Below, one piece after another: positions 7,118 through 13,068 of a stretch of DNA of 17,496 bases. The stretch's first letter is position 1. Every line of letters starts with the position of its first letter. The translations under genes and the position numbers were made by a program. The notes below the pieces were generated by a model. It saw only the letters and a program-made list of their open reading frames with translations, was not told where the DNA came from and did not search any database. Source of the DNA: Spirochaetales bacterium (GTDB lineage Bacteria; Spirochaetota; Spirochaetia; ARS1246); the NCBI GenBank assembly GCA_016930115.1, contig JAFGHN010000065.1:1-17496 (forward strand), given 5' to 3'.

Positions 7118-8131
7118 ATGCAGGAAAAAATAGAACGCAAAAGGCTGGCCATCCTGAGAATACTCCGGGACGTTGGGGAACCCCTTGGAAGCCAGCAGAT
7201 CACCGAGCGGCTGGGCGATCTGGGGTACGACATCAGCGGGCGCACCGTACGTTTCCACCTGCTTGCCATGGACAAGGAAGGATTGACCGAATACGTGGGG
7301 AAACATGGGCGGAAGATCACCGGGAAGGGAATCGAGGAAATTTCCAACGCCCGGGTCCACGAAAAAGTCGGCTTTCTTTCAACCAGGATCGATCAGATGA
7401 CCTGCGCGATGGATTTCGACCTGGTGTCACTCAACGGCACCGTCATTGTCAATATCAGCCTGATCAGGCAACAGGACCTCCTTCCCGCATGCCCGTTGAT
7501 GAGCCGGGTGTACGAAAAAGGATTCTCCATGGGCCGGCTCATCTCTCTCTTTCACCCCGGGGAAAAGGTGGGAGAGATGGTCATTCCCGCCGGCTACATT
7601 GGAGTGGGGACTGTCTGCTCGGTCACATTGAACGGTGTGCTGCTTGCGCACAAGATACCGGCTAACTCGCGTTTTGGCGGTCTCCTCGAGATCCAGGATT
7701 TCAAGCCGTCCAGGTTCGTCGCGATTATCAATTATGACGGAACGAGCCTTGATCCGCTTGAGATATTCATAAAGAGCGGCATGACCGATTATCTCGGCGC
7801 AACGGGCAGCGGTAACGGCCTCATCGGCGCCGGATTCAGGGAAATACCCGCCCAGACTCGCGACCGGGTTGTGGAAATCGCCGGCAGGCTCGAGAAGGTC
7901 GGTCTCGGCGGATTCCTGACTATCGGTATGCCCAACCGTGATGTGACTGAAATCCCCGTGAGCGACGGCAACATCGGCGCCATCGTTATCGGCGGGCTCA
8001 ATCCTATCGCCATACTCGAAGAGGCCGGTTTTGAGGTTCACTCACACGCACTGTCCGGCCTCATACCTTACCGCAGGCTCTTCTCATACCTCGATCTCGA
8101 AGAACGGGCGCTGCAATTCGTCGATATGTAA
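7118..8131 (+). CDS. NrpR-like winged-helix transcriptional regulator (DUF128)
   Basis: NrpR is the nitrogen repressor of methanogenic archaea; it binds palindromic operators and is released by 2-oxoglutarate. This 337-residue protein has an N-terminal winged helix (about 1-75: IERKRLAILRILRDVGEPLGS, ITERLGDLGYDISGRTVRFHL) like the RNase R-type helix-turn-helix of NrpR. A single NrpR effector domain follows (about 82-330), with GVGTVCSVTLNGVLL (162-176), INYDGTSLDPLEIFIKSGMT (204-223), TGSGNGLIGAGFREIP (229-244), GGFLTIGMPN (264-273) and GGLNPIAILEEAG (292-304). Methanococcal NrpR carries two effector domains, so this is a short form, as in NrpRI/II-type splits. ATG 7118 has GAGGA 4 nt upstream. 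It is last in the fapA-lgt unit, and the next gene is glutamate synthase-like, with operator-like palindromes between. The family is confident; the nitrogen role is inferred. Confidence 0.85.
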   Translation: MQEKIERKRLAILRILRDVGEPLGSQQITERLGDLGYDISGRTVRFHLLAMDKEGLTEYVGKHGRKITGKGIEEISNARVHEKVGFLSTRIDQMTCAMDFDLVSLNGTVIVNISLIRQQDLLPACPLMSRVYEKGFSMGRLISLFHPGEKVGEMVIPAGYIGVGTVCSVTLNGVLLAHKIPANSRFGGLLEIQDFKPSRFVAIINYDGTSLDPLEIFIKSGMTDYLGATGSGNGLIGAGFREIPAQTRDRVVEIAGRLEKVGLGGFLTIGMPNRDVTEIPVSDGNIGAIVIGGLNPIAILEEAGFEVHSHALSGLIPYRRLFSYLDLEERALQFVDM

Positions 8132-8147
8132 GCCCGGATTCCGTTCT

Positions 8148-8169
8148 TTGTGGCAATCACCTGCCACAA
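8148..8169. promoter_or_regulatory. Perfect palindrome, candidate NrpR-like operator 1
   Basis: TTGTGGCA, a 6-bp spacer (ATCACC) and TGCCACAA form a perfect inverted repeat with 8-bp arms, 17 bp after the regulator stop and 24 bp upstream of the candidate -35 of the glutamate synthase-like gene. Arms plus a 6-bp spacer match the geometry of archaeal NrpR operators (GGAA-N6-TTCC), but not their sequence. Binding by the adjacent regulator is inference. Confidence 0.6.
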
Positions 8170-8193
8170 TGAATAAATTCTGTTACTTTTTCA

Positions 8194-8222
8194 TTGACAC
8201 CGGGGAATCTTTGTGCCAATCT
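8194..8222 (+). promoter_or_regulatory. Candidate promoter of the glutamate synthase-like gene
   Basis: A consensus -35, TTGACA (8194-8199), is followed after 17 bp by CAATCT (8217-8222), a poor -10 preceded by an extended TG-n (8214-8216). Transcription would begin near 8229. The -10 lies inside operator-like copy 3 and the start inside operator-like copy 2, the arrangement expected for repression. A weak -10 means the promoter call is tentative. Confidence 0.4.
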
Positions 8223-8243
8223 GTTGTTTGTGGCAATCAGTTG
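8210..8243 (+). repeat. Abutting tandem repeat of a 17-bp operator-like unit
   Basis: TTTGTGCCAATCTGTTG (8210-8226) and TTTGTGGCAATCAGTTG (8227-8243) are adjacent with no gap and match at 15 of 17 positions. The first 13 bases of the second copy, TTTGTGGCAATCA, also occur exactly at 8147-8159 in palindrome 1. The unit thus appears three times in about 100 bp, the middle copy with a decayed right half-site. Confidence 0.75.
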
Positions 8244-8248
8244 CCATA
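8229..8248. promoter_or_regulatory. Near-perfect palindrome, candidate NrpR-like operator 2
   Basis: TGTGGCA, spacer ATCAGT, TGCCATA. The core TGGCAATCAGTTGCCA (8231-8246) has 6-bp arms around TCAG. The left arm and first four spacer bases are identical to those of the 8148-8169 palindrome, and the centres are 80 bp apart. It covers the predicted transcription start and ends 17 bp before the gene's Shine-Dalgarno. Confidence 0.6.
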
Positions 8249-8264
8249 GTTTCCCGTGCTGTTG

Positions 8265-8269
8265 AGGAG
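8265..8269 (+). promoter_or_regulatory. Ribosome binding site of the glutamate synthase-like gene
   Basis: AGGAG at 8265-8269 lies 6 nt before ATG 8276. It fixes the start 63 nt inside a longer open frame that begins at a GTG within the operator region. Confidence 0.75.
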
Positions 8270-8275
8270 AAAGGA

Positions 8276-9916
8276 ATGATTCAGTACAACAAGAATAATG
8301 ATGCCCTTGGGACTGTGAACCGCGGTAGTCCGGCTGAATCCGGATTGTGCACGCTTTGCTCCGCGTCCTGCGAAGGACGCTGTGAGACCTGGCTTTCCAG
8401 CATGATAGGGCGGAAGATGCTTTACCCCCGCGACTTTGGTATTACTACCTCCGGGGCGGCAAACATGACTCATCTCGGCGCCTGCTACGCTTCACTGCGC
8501 ATCCAGGGGTACAACTACGGCGCATTGGGCCTTCCCAAAGGTTTGAGCAACAGCGCCGATGATTGCGTTTTTCCAAATGTGTCCCTGGAGACCTCGTTTG
8601 GAAAAGAGGTGAAAACAAAGGCAAGAATTCCGCTTATGACCGGTGCGCTGGGCAGCACCTTTATCGCCGCCAAGTACTGGGAATCCTTTGCCGTCGGCGC
8701 CGCGCTTGTCGGTATCCCGATCGTCATAGGCGAAAACGTCGTAGGAATAGACCGGGACGCGGTGATCAGAAACGGCAAGATTGAGAAAGCGCCGGAGCTC
8801 GAAAGGAGAATCGATACTTACCTCCGGCATTATGACGGATACGGCGCTATCATCGTTCAGATGAATGTGGAGGACACGCACAACGGAGTGGCCGAGTACG
8901 TCATCGAAAAATACGGTGACAAGGTAATTATCGAACTCAAGTGGGGACAGGGCGCGAAAGACATTGGAGGAGAAATCCAGATTACCGATCTTGATTACGC
9001 GATTTTCCTCCACAATCGCGGCTATGTAGTCGACCCCAACCCGACCGTCCCGGAAGTTCAGGAAGCGTTCAAACATCACGGCATAAAATCCTTTGCCCGG
9101 CACAGCAGGCTGGGTTACACCGATATGGCGTCGCCGGCGGCGGTGGAGAAAAACTTCATGGATGAGGTCACCCACCTCCGGAAGATCGGGTACAAGAGGA
9201 TCACCCTCAAGACCGGCTCGTACGGTATGGAAGCGCTTGCAATGGCGATGAAATTCGCCACCAAGGCGAAACTCGATCTTCTGACAATCGACGGGTCAGG
9301 CGGCGGGACCGGTATGAGCCCCTGGAACATGATGGAGACATGGGGTGTTCCTTCCATTTTCCTTCACTCCAAAGCGAGAGAGTACGCGGGAATTCTCGAT
9401 GAGAAGGGCGGGGACGTAGTCGATCTCGCGTTCGCCGGCGGCCTTGCCCGCGAAGATCATGTCTTCAAGGCTCTGGCTCTTGGAGCGCCGTACACCAGGC
9501 TTATCTGTATGGGCCGTGCGCTTATGATTCCGGGGTTTCTTGGATCGAACATTGAGGGCGCCATGTTCCCGGACAGGAAAGGCAGATTGAACGCGCATTG
9601 GGACAAGCTTCCATCGTCCGTTCTGAAAATAGGCAACTATCCCGAGGAGATCTTTGCCGGGTACTACGATGTCCAGGAGAAAGTAGGCGAAAAAGAGATA
9701 AAGAGCATTCCATTCGGCGCCATCGCGATGTGGACACTTTCCGATAAAATCGCCGCGGGACTTCAGCAGCTCATGGCCGGCGCGCGGAAGTTTTCGCTTG
9801 CCGAGATATCCCGTGACGATCTGTTTTCCGCAAACCGGGAAGTCCAGCAGGTTACCGGGATACCCTATATCACCGAGGCCCTTGATTCGAATGCAAAGGC
9901 GATTCTCAACGGCTGA
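8276..9916 (+). CDS. FMN-binding glutamate synthase-family protein with N-terminal Cys cluster
   Basis: This 546-residue protein belongs to the FMN-dependent glutamate synthase barrel family (GltB central/FMN region, archaeal-type GltB, MgsC). Barrel landmarks are LMTGALGSTF (120-129), WGQGAKDIGGE (223-233), the FMN-site loop DGSGGGTGMSP (339-349), DLAFAGGLARED (383-394) and ALGAPYTRLICMGRA (401-415). There is no class II glutamine amidotransferase domain. The usual C-x5-C-x4-C 3Fe-4S motif after the barrel is absent; only Cys411 remains in that area. Instead the N-terminus has C25-x2-C28-x3-C32-x3-C36, a possible Fe-S or zinc site. No gltD-like reductase subunit is adjacent. Production of glutamate from 2-oxoglutarate is therefore plausible but unproven, and another FMN-dependent amine reaction is possible. 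Operator-like repeats upstream and the NrpR-like neighbour point to nitrogen control. Confidence 0.82.
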   Translation: MIQYNKNNDALGTVNRGSPAESGLCTLCSASCEGRCETWLSSMIGRKMLYPRDFGITTSGAANMTHLGACYASLRIQGYNYGALGLPKGLSNSADDCVFPNVSLETSFGKEVKTKARIPLMTGALGSTFIAAKYWESFAVGAALVGIPIVIGENVVGIDRDAVIRNGKIEKAPELERRIDTYLRHYDGYGAIIVQMNVEDTHNGVAEYVIEKYGDKVIIELKWGQGAKDIGGEIQITDLDYAIFLHNRGYVVDPNPTVPEVQEAFKHHGIKSFARHSRLGYTDMASPAAVEKNFMDEVTHLRKIGYKRITLKTGSYGMEALAMAMKFATKAKLDLLTIDGSGGGTGMSPWNMMETWGVPSIFLHSKAREYAGILDEKGGDVVDLAFAGGLAREDHVFKALALGAPYTRLICMGRALMIPGFLGSNIEGAMFPDRKGRLNAHWDKLPSSVLKIGNYPEEIFAGYYDVQEKVGEKEIKSIPFGAIAMWTLSDKIAAGLQQLMAGARKFSLAEISRDDLFSANREVQQVTGIPYITEALDSNAKAILNG

Positions 9917-9931
9917 TCGTATCTACCTTGC

Positions 9932-9963
9932 CTCCCGGCAACTCGTGCAGGAGCGGCCGGGAG
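9932..9963 (+). other. Stem-loop after the glutamate synthase-like gene, possible weak terminator
   Basis: CTCCCGGC (9932-9939) pairs perfectly with GCCGGGAG (9956-9963) around a 16-nt loop, 16 nt after the stop. The T run (9974-9978) begins 10 nt after the stem rather than directly at it, so it is not a classical intrinsic terminator. Confidence 0.3.
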
Positions 9964-9990
9964 TCAGGGCGGGATTTTTGCCGGCGGTTC

Positions 9991-10020
9991 TTGAAGCTCG
10001 TTCTCATTAACTGATAAGAT
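9991..10020 (+). promoter_or_regulatory. Candidate promoter of the Fur-family gene
   Basis: TTGAAG (9991-9996), 18 bp, TAAGAT (10015-10020), each 4 of 6 to consensus. The -10 lies inside the TGATA-AGA-TATCA palindrome. Confidence 0.35.
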
Positions 10021-10024
10021 ATCA
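10012..10024. promoter_or_regulatory. Fur-box-like palindrome upstream of the Fur-family gene
   Basis: TGATA-AGA-TATCA is a perfect 5-bp-arm palindrome, 37 bp before the start codon. It resembles the 7-1-7 Fur box TGATAATNATTATCA but is two bases shorter. It overlaps the candidate -10, so autoregulation is plausible. Inference only. Confidence 0.35.
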
Positions 10025-10051
10025 TCTGCGGACAAGCAATTGAGAGTTGAC

Positions 10052-10055
10052 GAGG
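10052..10055 (+). promoter_or_regulatory. Ribosome binding site of the Fur-family gene
   Basis: GAGG sits 6 nt before ATG 10062, and it overlaps the upstream in-frame TTG region, which argues for ATG 10062 over TTG 10047. Confidence 0.6.
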
Positions 10056-10061
10056 CGAGCT

Positions 10062-10532
10062 ATGGGTAATCCTGTTGAGGAAAAACGGGAAATCATTGCC
10101 GGCGAGTTGAAGAAGCGGGGTCTCCGCATGACCCTCCCGCGACGGGTTATTATCGAAACCCTTGCCGACGCGGACAGCTATCTCACGGCCGAGGACATCT
10201 ATCATAAGTTTCATGCTGAGCATCCCGGGATAGGTCTCGCAACGGTCTACCGGACTCTCGTGTTGTTTCACCAACTCGGTATTGTGACGAAACTCGACGT
10301 TGGTGAAGGAAAGGCGAGATTTGAGCTTGCCCGGACGGAGCACCACCATCTTCTCGTGTGCGAGAAGTGCTACAAAGTCGTGAAATATTCCGATTTCACC
10401 ACCCAGGAAAAAGACGGCTTTGCCGAACTTGAACGGCTGGTCGAAAAGATGTACCATTTCCGCATCAACAGGCACGTCGTGCAGTACTGCGGTGTCTGTC
10501 CTGAATGCCTGGCGAAAGAAGGCGCCTCATAA
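10062..10532 (+). CDS. Fur/PerR family metal-dependent transcriptional regulator
   Basis: The product has 156 residues, the normal Fur-family size. The N-terminal winged helix runs to about residue 85, with MTLPRRVIIETLADADSYLTAEDIY (23-47) and the recognition helix IGLATVYRTLVLF (57-69). The dimerisation domain has the metal-site stretch KARFELARTEHHHLLVC (84-100), structural zinc pairs C100-EK-C103 and C143-GV-C146, and His132/His138. The position matching PerR Asp85 (RFD) is Glu88 (RFE). In PerR that Asp is needed for peroxide sensing, so iron or another metal is a likelier signal; this is an inference from one residue. A TTG five codons upstream is in frame, but ATG 10062 is preferred because GAGG lies 6 nt before it. 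A Fur-box-like palindrome lies upstream. The family is certain; the Fur, PerR or Zur subtype is not. Confidence 0.9.
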   Translation: MGNPVEEKREIIAGELKKRGLRMTLPRRVIIETLADADSYLTAEDIYHKFHAEHPGIGLATVYRTLVLFHQLGIVTKLDVGEGKARFELARTEHHHLLVCEKCYKVVKYSDFTTQEKDGFAELERLVEKMYHFRINRHVVQYCGVCPECLAKEGAS

Positions 10533-10566
10533 ATCCGACGGGCGGTTCCGCGTGCAGTTGCCTCAA

Positions 10567-10618
10567 GAATAGCGAAATGTGAATTTTAAAGTATGGTTTA
10601 GTATACGATTAGCGAAAT
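10567..10618 (+). repeat. Direct repeat GAWTAGCGAAAT spaced 40 bp, in an AT-rich gap
   Basis: GAATAGCGAAAT (10567-10578) and GATTAGCGAAAT (10607-10618) match at 11 of 12 positions and lie exactly 40 bp apart. The second runs into the palindrome AAATCGATTT. The gap 10533-10728 holds no gene; it is visibly more AT-rich than its surroundings and presumably carries the promoter of the next gene. The function is unknown. Confidence 0.5.
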
Positions 10619-10698
10619 CGATTTTCTTCTTGTCCGGTATCAAAACATATTTCTTTCTGGGATAGTCATTTACAACAACTCCTTGAAATGCCGCGGCT

Positions 10699-10707
10699 TG
10701 GTATCCT
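10699..10707 (+). promoter_or_regulatory. Possible extended -10 element before the SEC59/VTE5-like gene
   Basis: TGG followed by TATCCT (10702-10707, 4 of 6) forms an extended -10 about 22 bp before ATG 10729. No convincing -35 is spaced correctly. Weak support. Confidence 0.2.
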
Positions 10708-10728
10708 TCTTGCTAAGTAATAGAAACC

Positions 10729-11370
10729 ATGGCCTTGTATACAACAGCCGGCTTGTCATCGACAGCCGTCGGCGTAAATATAAAAGTCAACGAGCTGCGA
10801 GTTGAGTTATTCAGAAAAGCCATTCACATGCTCGTGGCAATTGTGCCTTTCCTGGCGGCAATGAACGTCACCGCTACGATGGCGCTTCTTTCTTTGGGCG
10901 CTGTGTTATACACCACATCCGAATATTTGCGGTCAACAGGCCACGATGTGTTCCTGATATCGAGAGTCACGGTTCTTGCCTCCCGCACCAGAGATCGGGG
11001 CCGGTTTGTTCTTGGTCCGGTAACTCTCGGTATCGGCGCCATGCTGGCTCTCATGCTCTACCCCGAACCGGCGGCCACTATCGCGATATTTGCGCTGGCC
11101 TTTGGCGACAGCATCTCAAGTCTCGTCGGAAAGCTCTACGGTCGTGTCAGGATACCCCTGACAGGGGGGAAGACCTACGCGGGGAGTCTGGCGTGCTTTG
11201 TGGTGGTTTTGTTTATCGCCTACAGAGTGACGGACAATATTCTTCTTGCGATACCGATTGCCTTCGTGGCCACCGCTCTTGAGGCGTTTCCCACAAAAGA
11301 TCTGGACAATATTCTCATGCCGGTGGGGACCGGATTCATTGCGAGCGAGTTGCTTTCCCTGACCGGTTAA
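10729..11370 (+). CDS. SEC59/DGK1/VTE5-type CTP-dependent kinase-like membrane protein
   Basis: Members of this family are polytopic membrane proteins that use CTP to phosphorylate lipid alcohols (dolichol, phytol, diacylglycerol); many are labelled phosphatidate cytidylyltransferase-like. The 213-residue product has about six to seven hydrophobic segments. Family landmarks are ELFRKAIHMLV (26-36), the cytidylyltransferase-like loop ALAFGDSISSLVGKLYGR (122-139), TGGKTYAGSLA (145-155) and EAFPTKDLDNILMPVGTG (185-202). The acceptor lipid cannot be told from sequence; a polyprenol or diacylglycerol is plausible. ATG 10729 has no Shine-Dalgarno, and no better start occurs before the conserved RKAIH segment. 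Its TAA shares the TTAA at 11367-11370 with the stop of the convergent membrane protein gene. Confidence 0.8.
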   Translation: MALYTTAGLSSTAVGVNIKVNELRVELFRKAIHMLVAIVPFLAAMNVTATMALLSLGAVLYTTSEYLRSTGHDVFLISRVTVLASRTRDRGRFVLGPVTLGIGAMLALMLYPEPAATIAIFALAFGDSISSLVGKLYGRVRIPLTGGKTYAGSLACFVVVLFIAYRVTDNILLAIPIAFVATALEAFPTKDLDNILMPVGTGFIASELLSLTG

Positions 11371-12137
11371 GACCAGAGGTGAACGGCGTGGGTTCGTTCA
11401 CCGAATAACGTCGTACCTGCAATCAACATAAGAAAAGCCCCGATGAGCAGAACCGGGTTGCGGCCGAAAGAAAATATTTCCCTGCCGGCGATGACCAATG
11501 CGAGCCCGACCGCGATAAGCAGATGATCCTTGCTCGAATTCTGTATGGCGTAAAGCACATAGTTGAGCACACCAAAACTCAAAAAAAGCACCCTGATGAT
11601 ACCGAGCTCGCGGGAATTGCCCATCTGATACAACATGGTGGAGTCGGTTTCCGTCATGTCTATTGTTACCGCCGCGGAAAGCGCGAACGCGAGGAGAAAG
11701 GCCGCTCCCAGGTAGATTTCTATCCTTTGATACTCTGCGCCGAGAGAGAACAGACCACTGAACAACACCGCAAGCGTCCCGAAGAATCTCCCGAAATAAA
11801 CGGCACGGGTCAGGAACACGCCGTAGTAGGGAGAAAGCCTGAGCACATCAATAAGCAACAGCAAGGCCTTCAACGAATCGAGACTCATCGTGACAACAAA
11901 GATGATGAAGAAGAAAATTTCCGGCGACTTTGTTTTTCTGAAAGACAGGTAGAGAATCGTAGCCGCAACAACGGCAAACACCAACTCCGCGGCCGAAGAC
12001 GCGAGCAACACAGCTGTATCGGTACGCGTCAAATTTCGCTTTAAAATCAGAATCGCCGAGGCGAGGAATACTGCAAGCAGAAGCCCGGTGAGGCTGATTC
12101 CTGCGATGATGGTTTTGTTTCTTGTGTTTATCGTCAT
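11367..12137 (-). CDS. Hypothetical polytopic membrane protein
   Basis: I do not recognise a family. The 256 residues form about eight hydrophobic helices (roughly 9-32, 41-65, 73-97, 106-132, 141-160, 179-198, 205-221 and 227-245) linked by short loops. One longer polar loop (161-178) is rich in Thr, Met and acidic residues. Conserved-looking polar residues inside helices include LDSLK (86-90), RAVYFGRFFG (111-120) and AGREIF (217-222), but no catalytic motif can be named. Seven- or eight-helix proteins of this layout include signalling input domains and small transporters; nothing here decides. ATG 12137 has only a weak upstream purine stretch. The gene converges on the SEC59/VTE5-like gene, and the two stop codons share TTAA with no room for a terminator. 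Confidence 0.7.
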   Translation of the reverse strand: MTINTRNKTIIAGISLTGLLLAVFLASAILILKRNLTRTDTAVLLASSAAELVFAVVAATILYLSFRKTKSPEIFFFIIFVVTMSLDSLKALLLLIDVLRLSPYYGVFLTRAVYFGRFFGTLAVLFSGLFSLGAEYQRIEIYLGAAFLLAFALSAAVTIDMTETDSTMLYQMGNSRELGIIRVLFLSFGVLNYVLYAIQNSSKDHLLIAVGLALVIAGREIFSFGRNPVLLIGAFLMLIAGTTLFGERTHAVHLWS

Positions 12138-12227
12138 ACCGGCTTGTTACAGTGAGTATACCAGCATGTCCGAAGGTGCTAAAGATCTCGTCCAAAAGAT
12201 CGATATATGTAAAGAGGAGCATAGAAA

Positions 12228-12914
12228 GTGAAAAGGGCGCTGGGATTTTGTCTTCTCCTTCTTGTGGCGTGTTCCGTTTCCGCCGGGGACATAGCCAGTT
12301 TTCAGAACCTTGGCTTTTCTGAAAACGGCAGATATTTCATGTTCGGTCAGTACGGAATCGTCGAGGATTCTCTGAAACACTATGCGCAACTGTACACGGT
12401 AGACGTACTCGCCAATCGGTTTGTGCCCAACGGCGCCCTGGAAGCCGTATACGAAGAGCAACTCGAGCCCGGCCAGACCGGGATCGGCGCCCTTTTCACT
12501 CTCTATCAAAAGGCGAATCCAATCGTATCGAACTACCGCATCAACCACATGATTTCCGGGCGGTTGCTCTATATCCTCATAAACGGCCAGGAACCCAAGC
12601 CGCATCTGGAGTTCCAGGATTTTGTGGCGGGCAAACGATACAAGGTCGATCTTCTTCAATCGTCCTTTGGGTCAGGGAAGAACGTCAGCGCATCTTTTCA
12701 CATAAACCTTTCCGTCACCGACAAGAACGGGACACAGAAACATTTCACCGTTGGTCTTCCCGACTACAGGCGGGAAGGCGTACGCCGCTACCAGATACGC
12801 CAGATTCTCCTTGCCCCGGACGGCGCATCGGTGGTCTTTATCGTTGAGAAGGAACAGAACGCCGAGACCGGCGTTGATATCCGTTACATGGTTGAAACAG
12901 TCCAGGTCAGATAG
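12228..12914 (+). CDS. DUF2259-like predicted secreted protein
   Basis: The 228-residue product has an N-terminal export signal: MKRALGF, a hydrophobic run, then VACSVSAGD. Two processing sites fit: signal peptidase I after VSA19, or lipoprotein cleavage before Cys15 (LVAC). The mature part resembles DUF2259 secreted proteins seen in spirochaetes, with ASFQNLGFSENGRYFMFGQYG (23-43), YTVDV (56-60), RLLYILING (111-119) and late beta-rich LLAPDGASVVFIVEKE (193-208). The segment shape suggests beta-propeller-like strands. Its function is unknown; periplasmic or envelope location is likely. The start is GTG 12228, chosen because GGAG lies 8 nt before it and the signal peptide begins there. The DUF2259 call is from memory of the family and moderately sure. 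Confidence 0.75.
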   Translation: MKRALGFCLLLLVACSVSAGDIASFQNLGFSENGRYFMFGQYGIVEDSLKHYAQLYTVDVLANRFVPNGALEAVYEEQLEPGQTGIGALFTLYQKANPIVSNYRINHMISGRLLYILINGQEPKPHLEFQDFVAGKRYKVDLLQSSFGSGKNVSASFHINLSVTDKNGTQKHFTVGLPDYRREGVRRYQIRQILLAPDGASVVFIVEKEQNAETGVDIRYMVETVQVR

Positions 12915-12966
12915 TCGTCGACCGGTTTGGCCGAGCCCCCCGGCCGGCGTTCCTGCTTTCATCTTG

Positions 12967-12995
12967 TTGACATCCCTATTCCCGGCTCTTAAAAT
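12967..12995 (+). promoter_or_regulatory. Consensus sigma-70 promoter of proS
   Basis: TTGACA (12967-12972), exactly 17 bp, TAAAAT (12990-12995): a perfect -35 and a 5-of-6 -10. Transcription would start near 13002, leaving a leader of about 67 nt before ATG 13069. It is the best promoter in the window. Confidence 0.75.
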
Positions 12996-13068
12996 GACCG
13001 GCGACCTCCGGGCGTCACGCATACGCGCGTTGAATAGCAAACCTGAATATCGTATCTAAGGTAGAGAC

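Noticed and set aside
6430..7347. Open frame on the minus strand opposite lgt and the NrpR-like gene
   Set aside because: Spans two well-supported genes on the other strand and has no recognisable features.
8231..8246. Sigma-54 (-24/-12) promoter: TGGCA ... TTGCC
   Set aside because: The distance between the GG and GC elements is one base shorter than the strict sigma-54 spacing in both palindromes, and the symmetry is better explained by an operator.
8213..8275. N-terminal extension of the glutamate synthase-like protein from a GTG
   Set aside because: It would translate the operator region; AGGAG before ATG 8276 marks the start.
12929..12945. GGCCG ... CGGCC hairpin after the DUF2259-like gene as a terminator
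   Set aside because: Short stem in a G+C-rich stretch with no T run.
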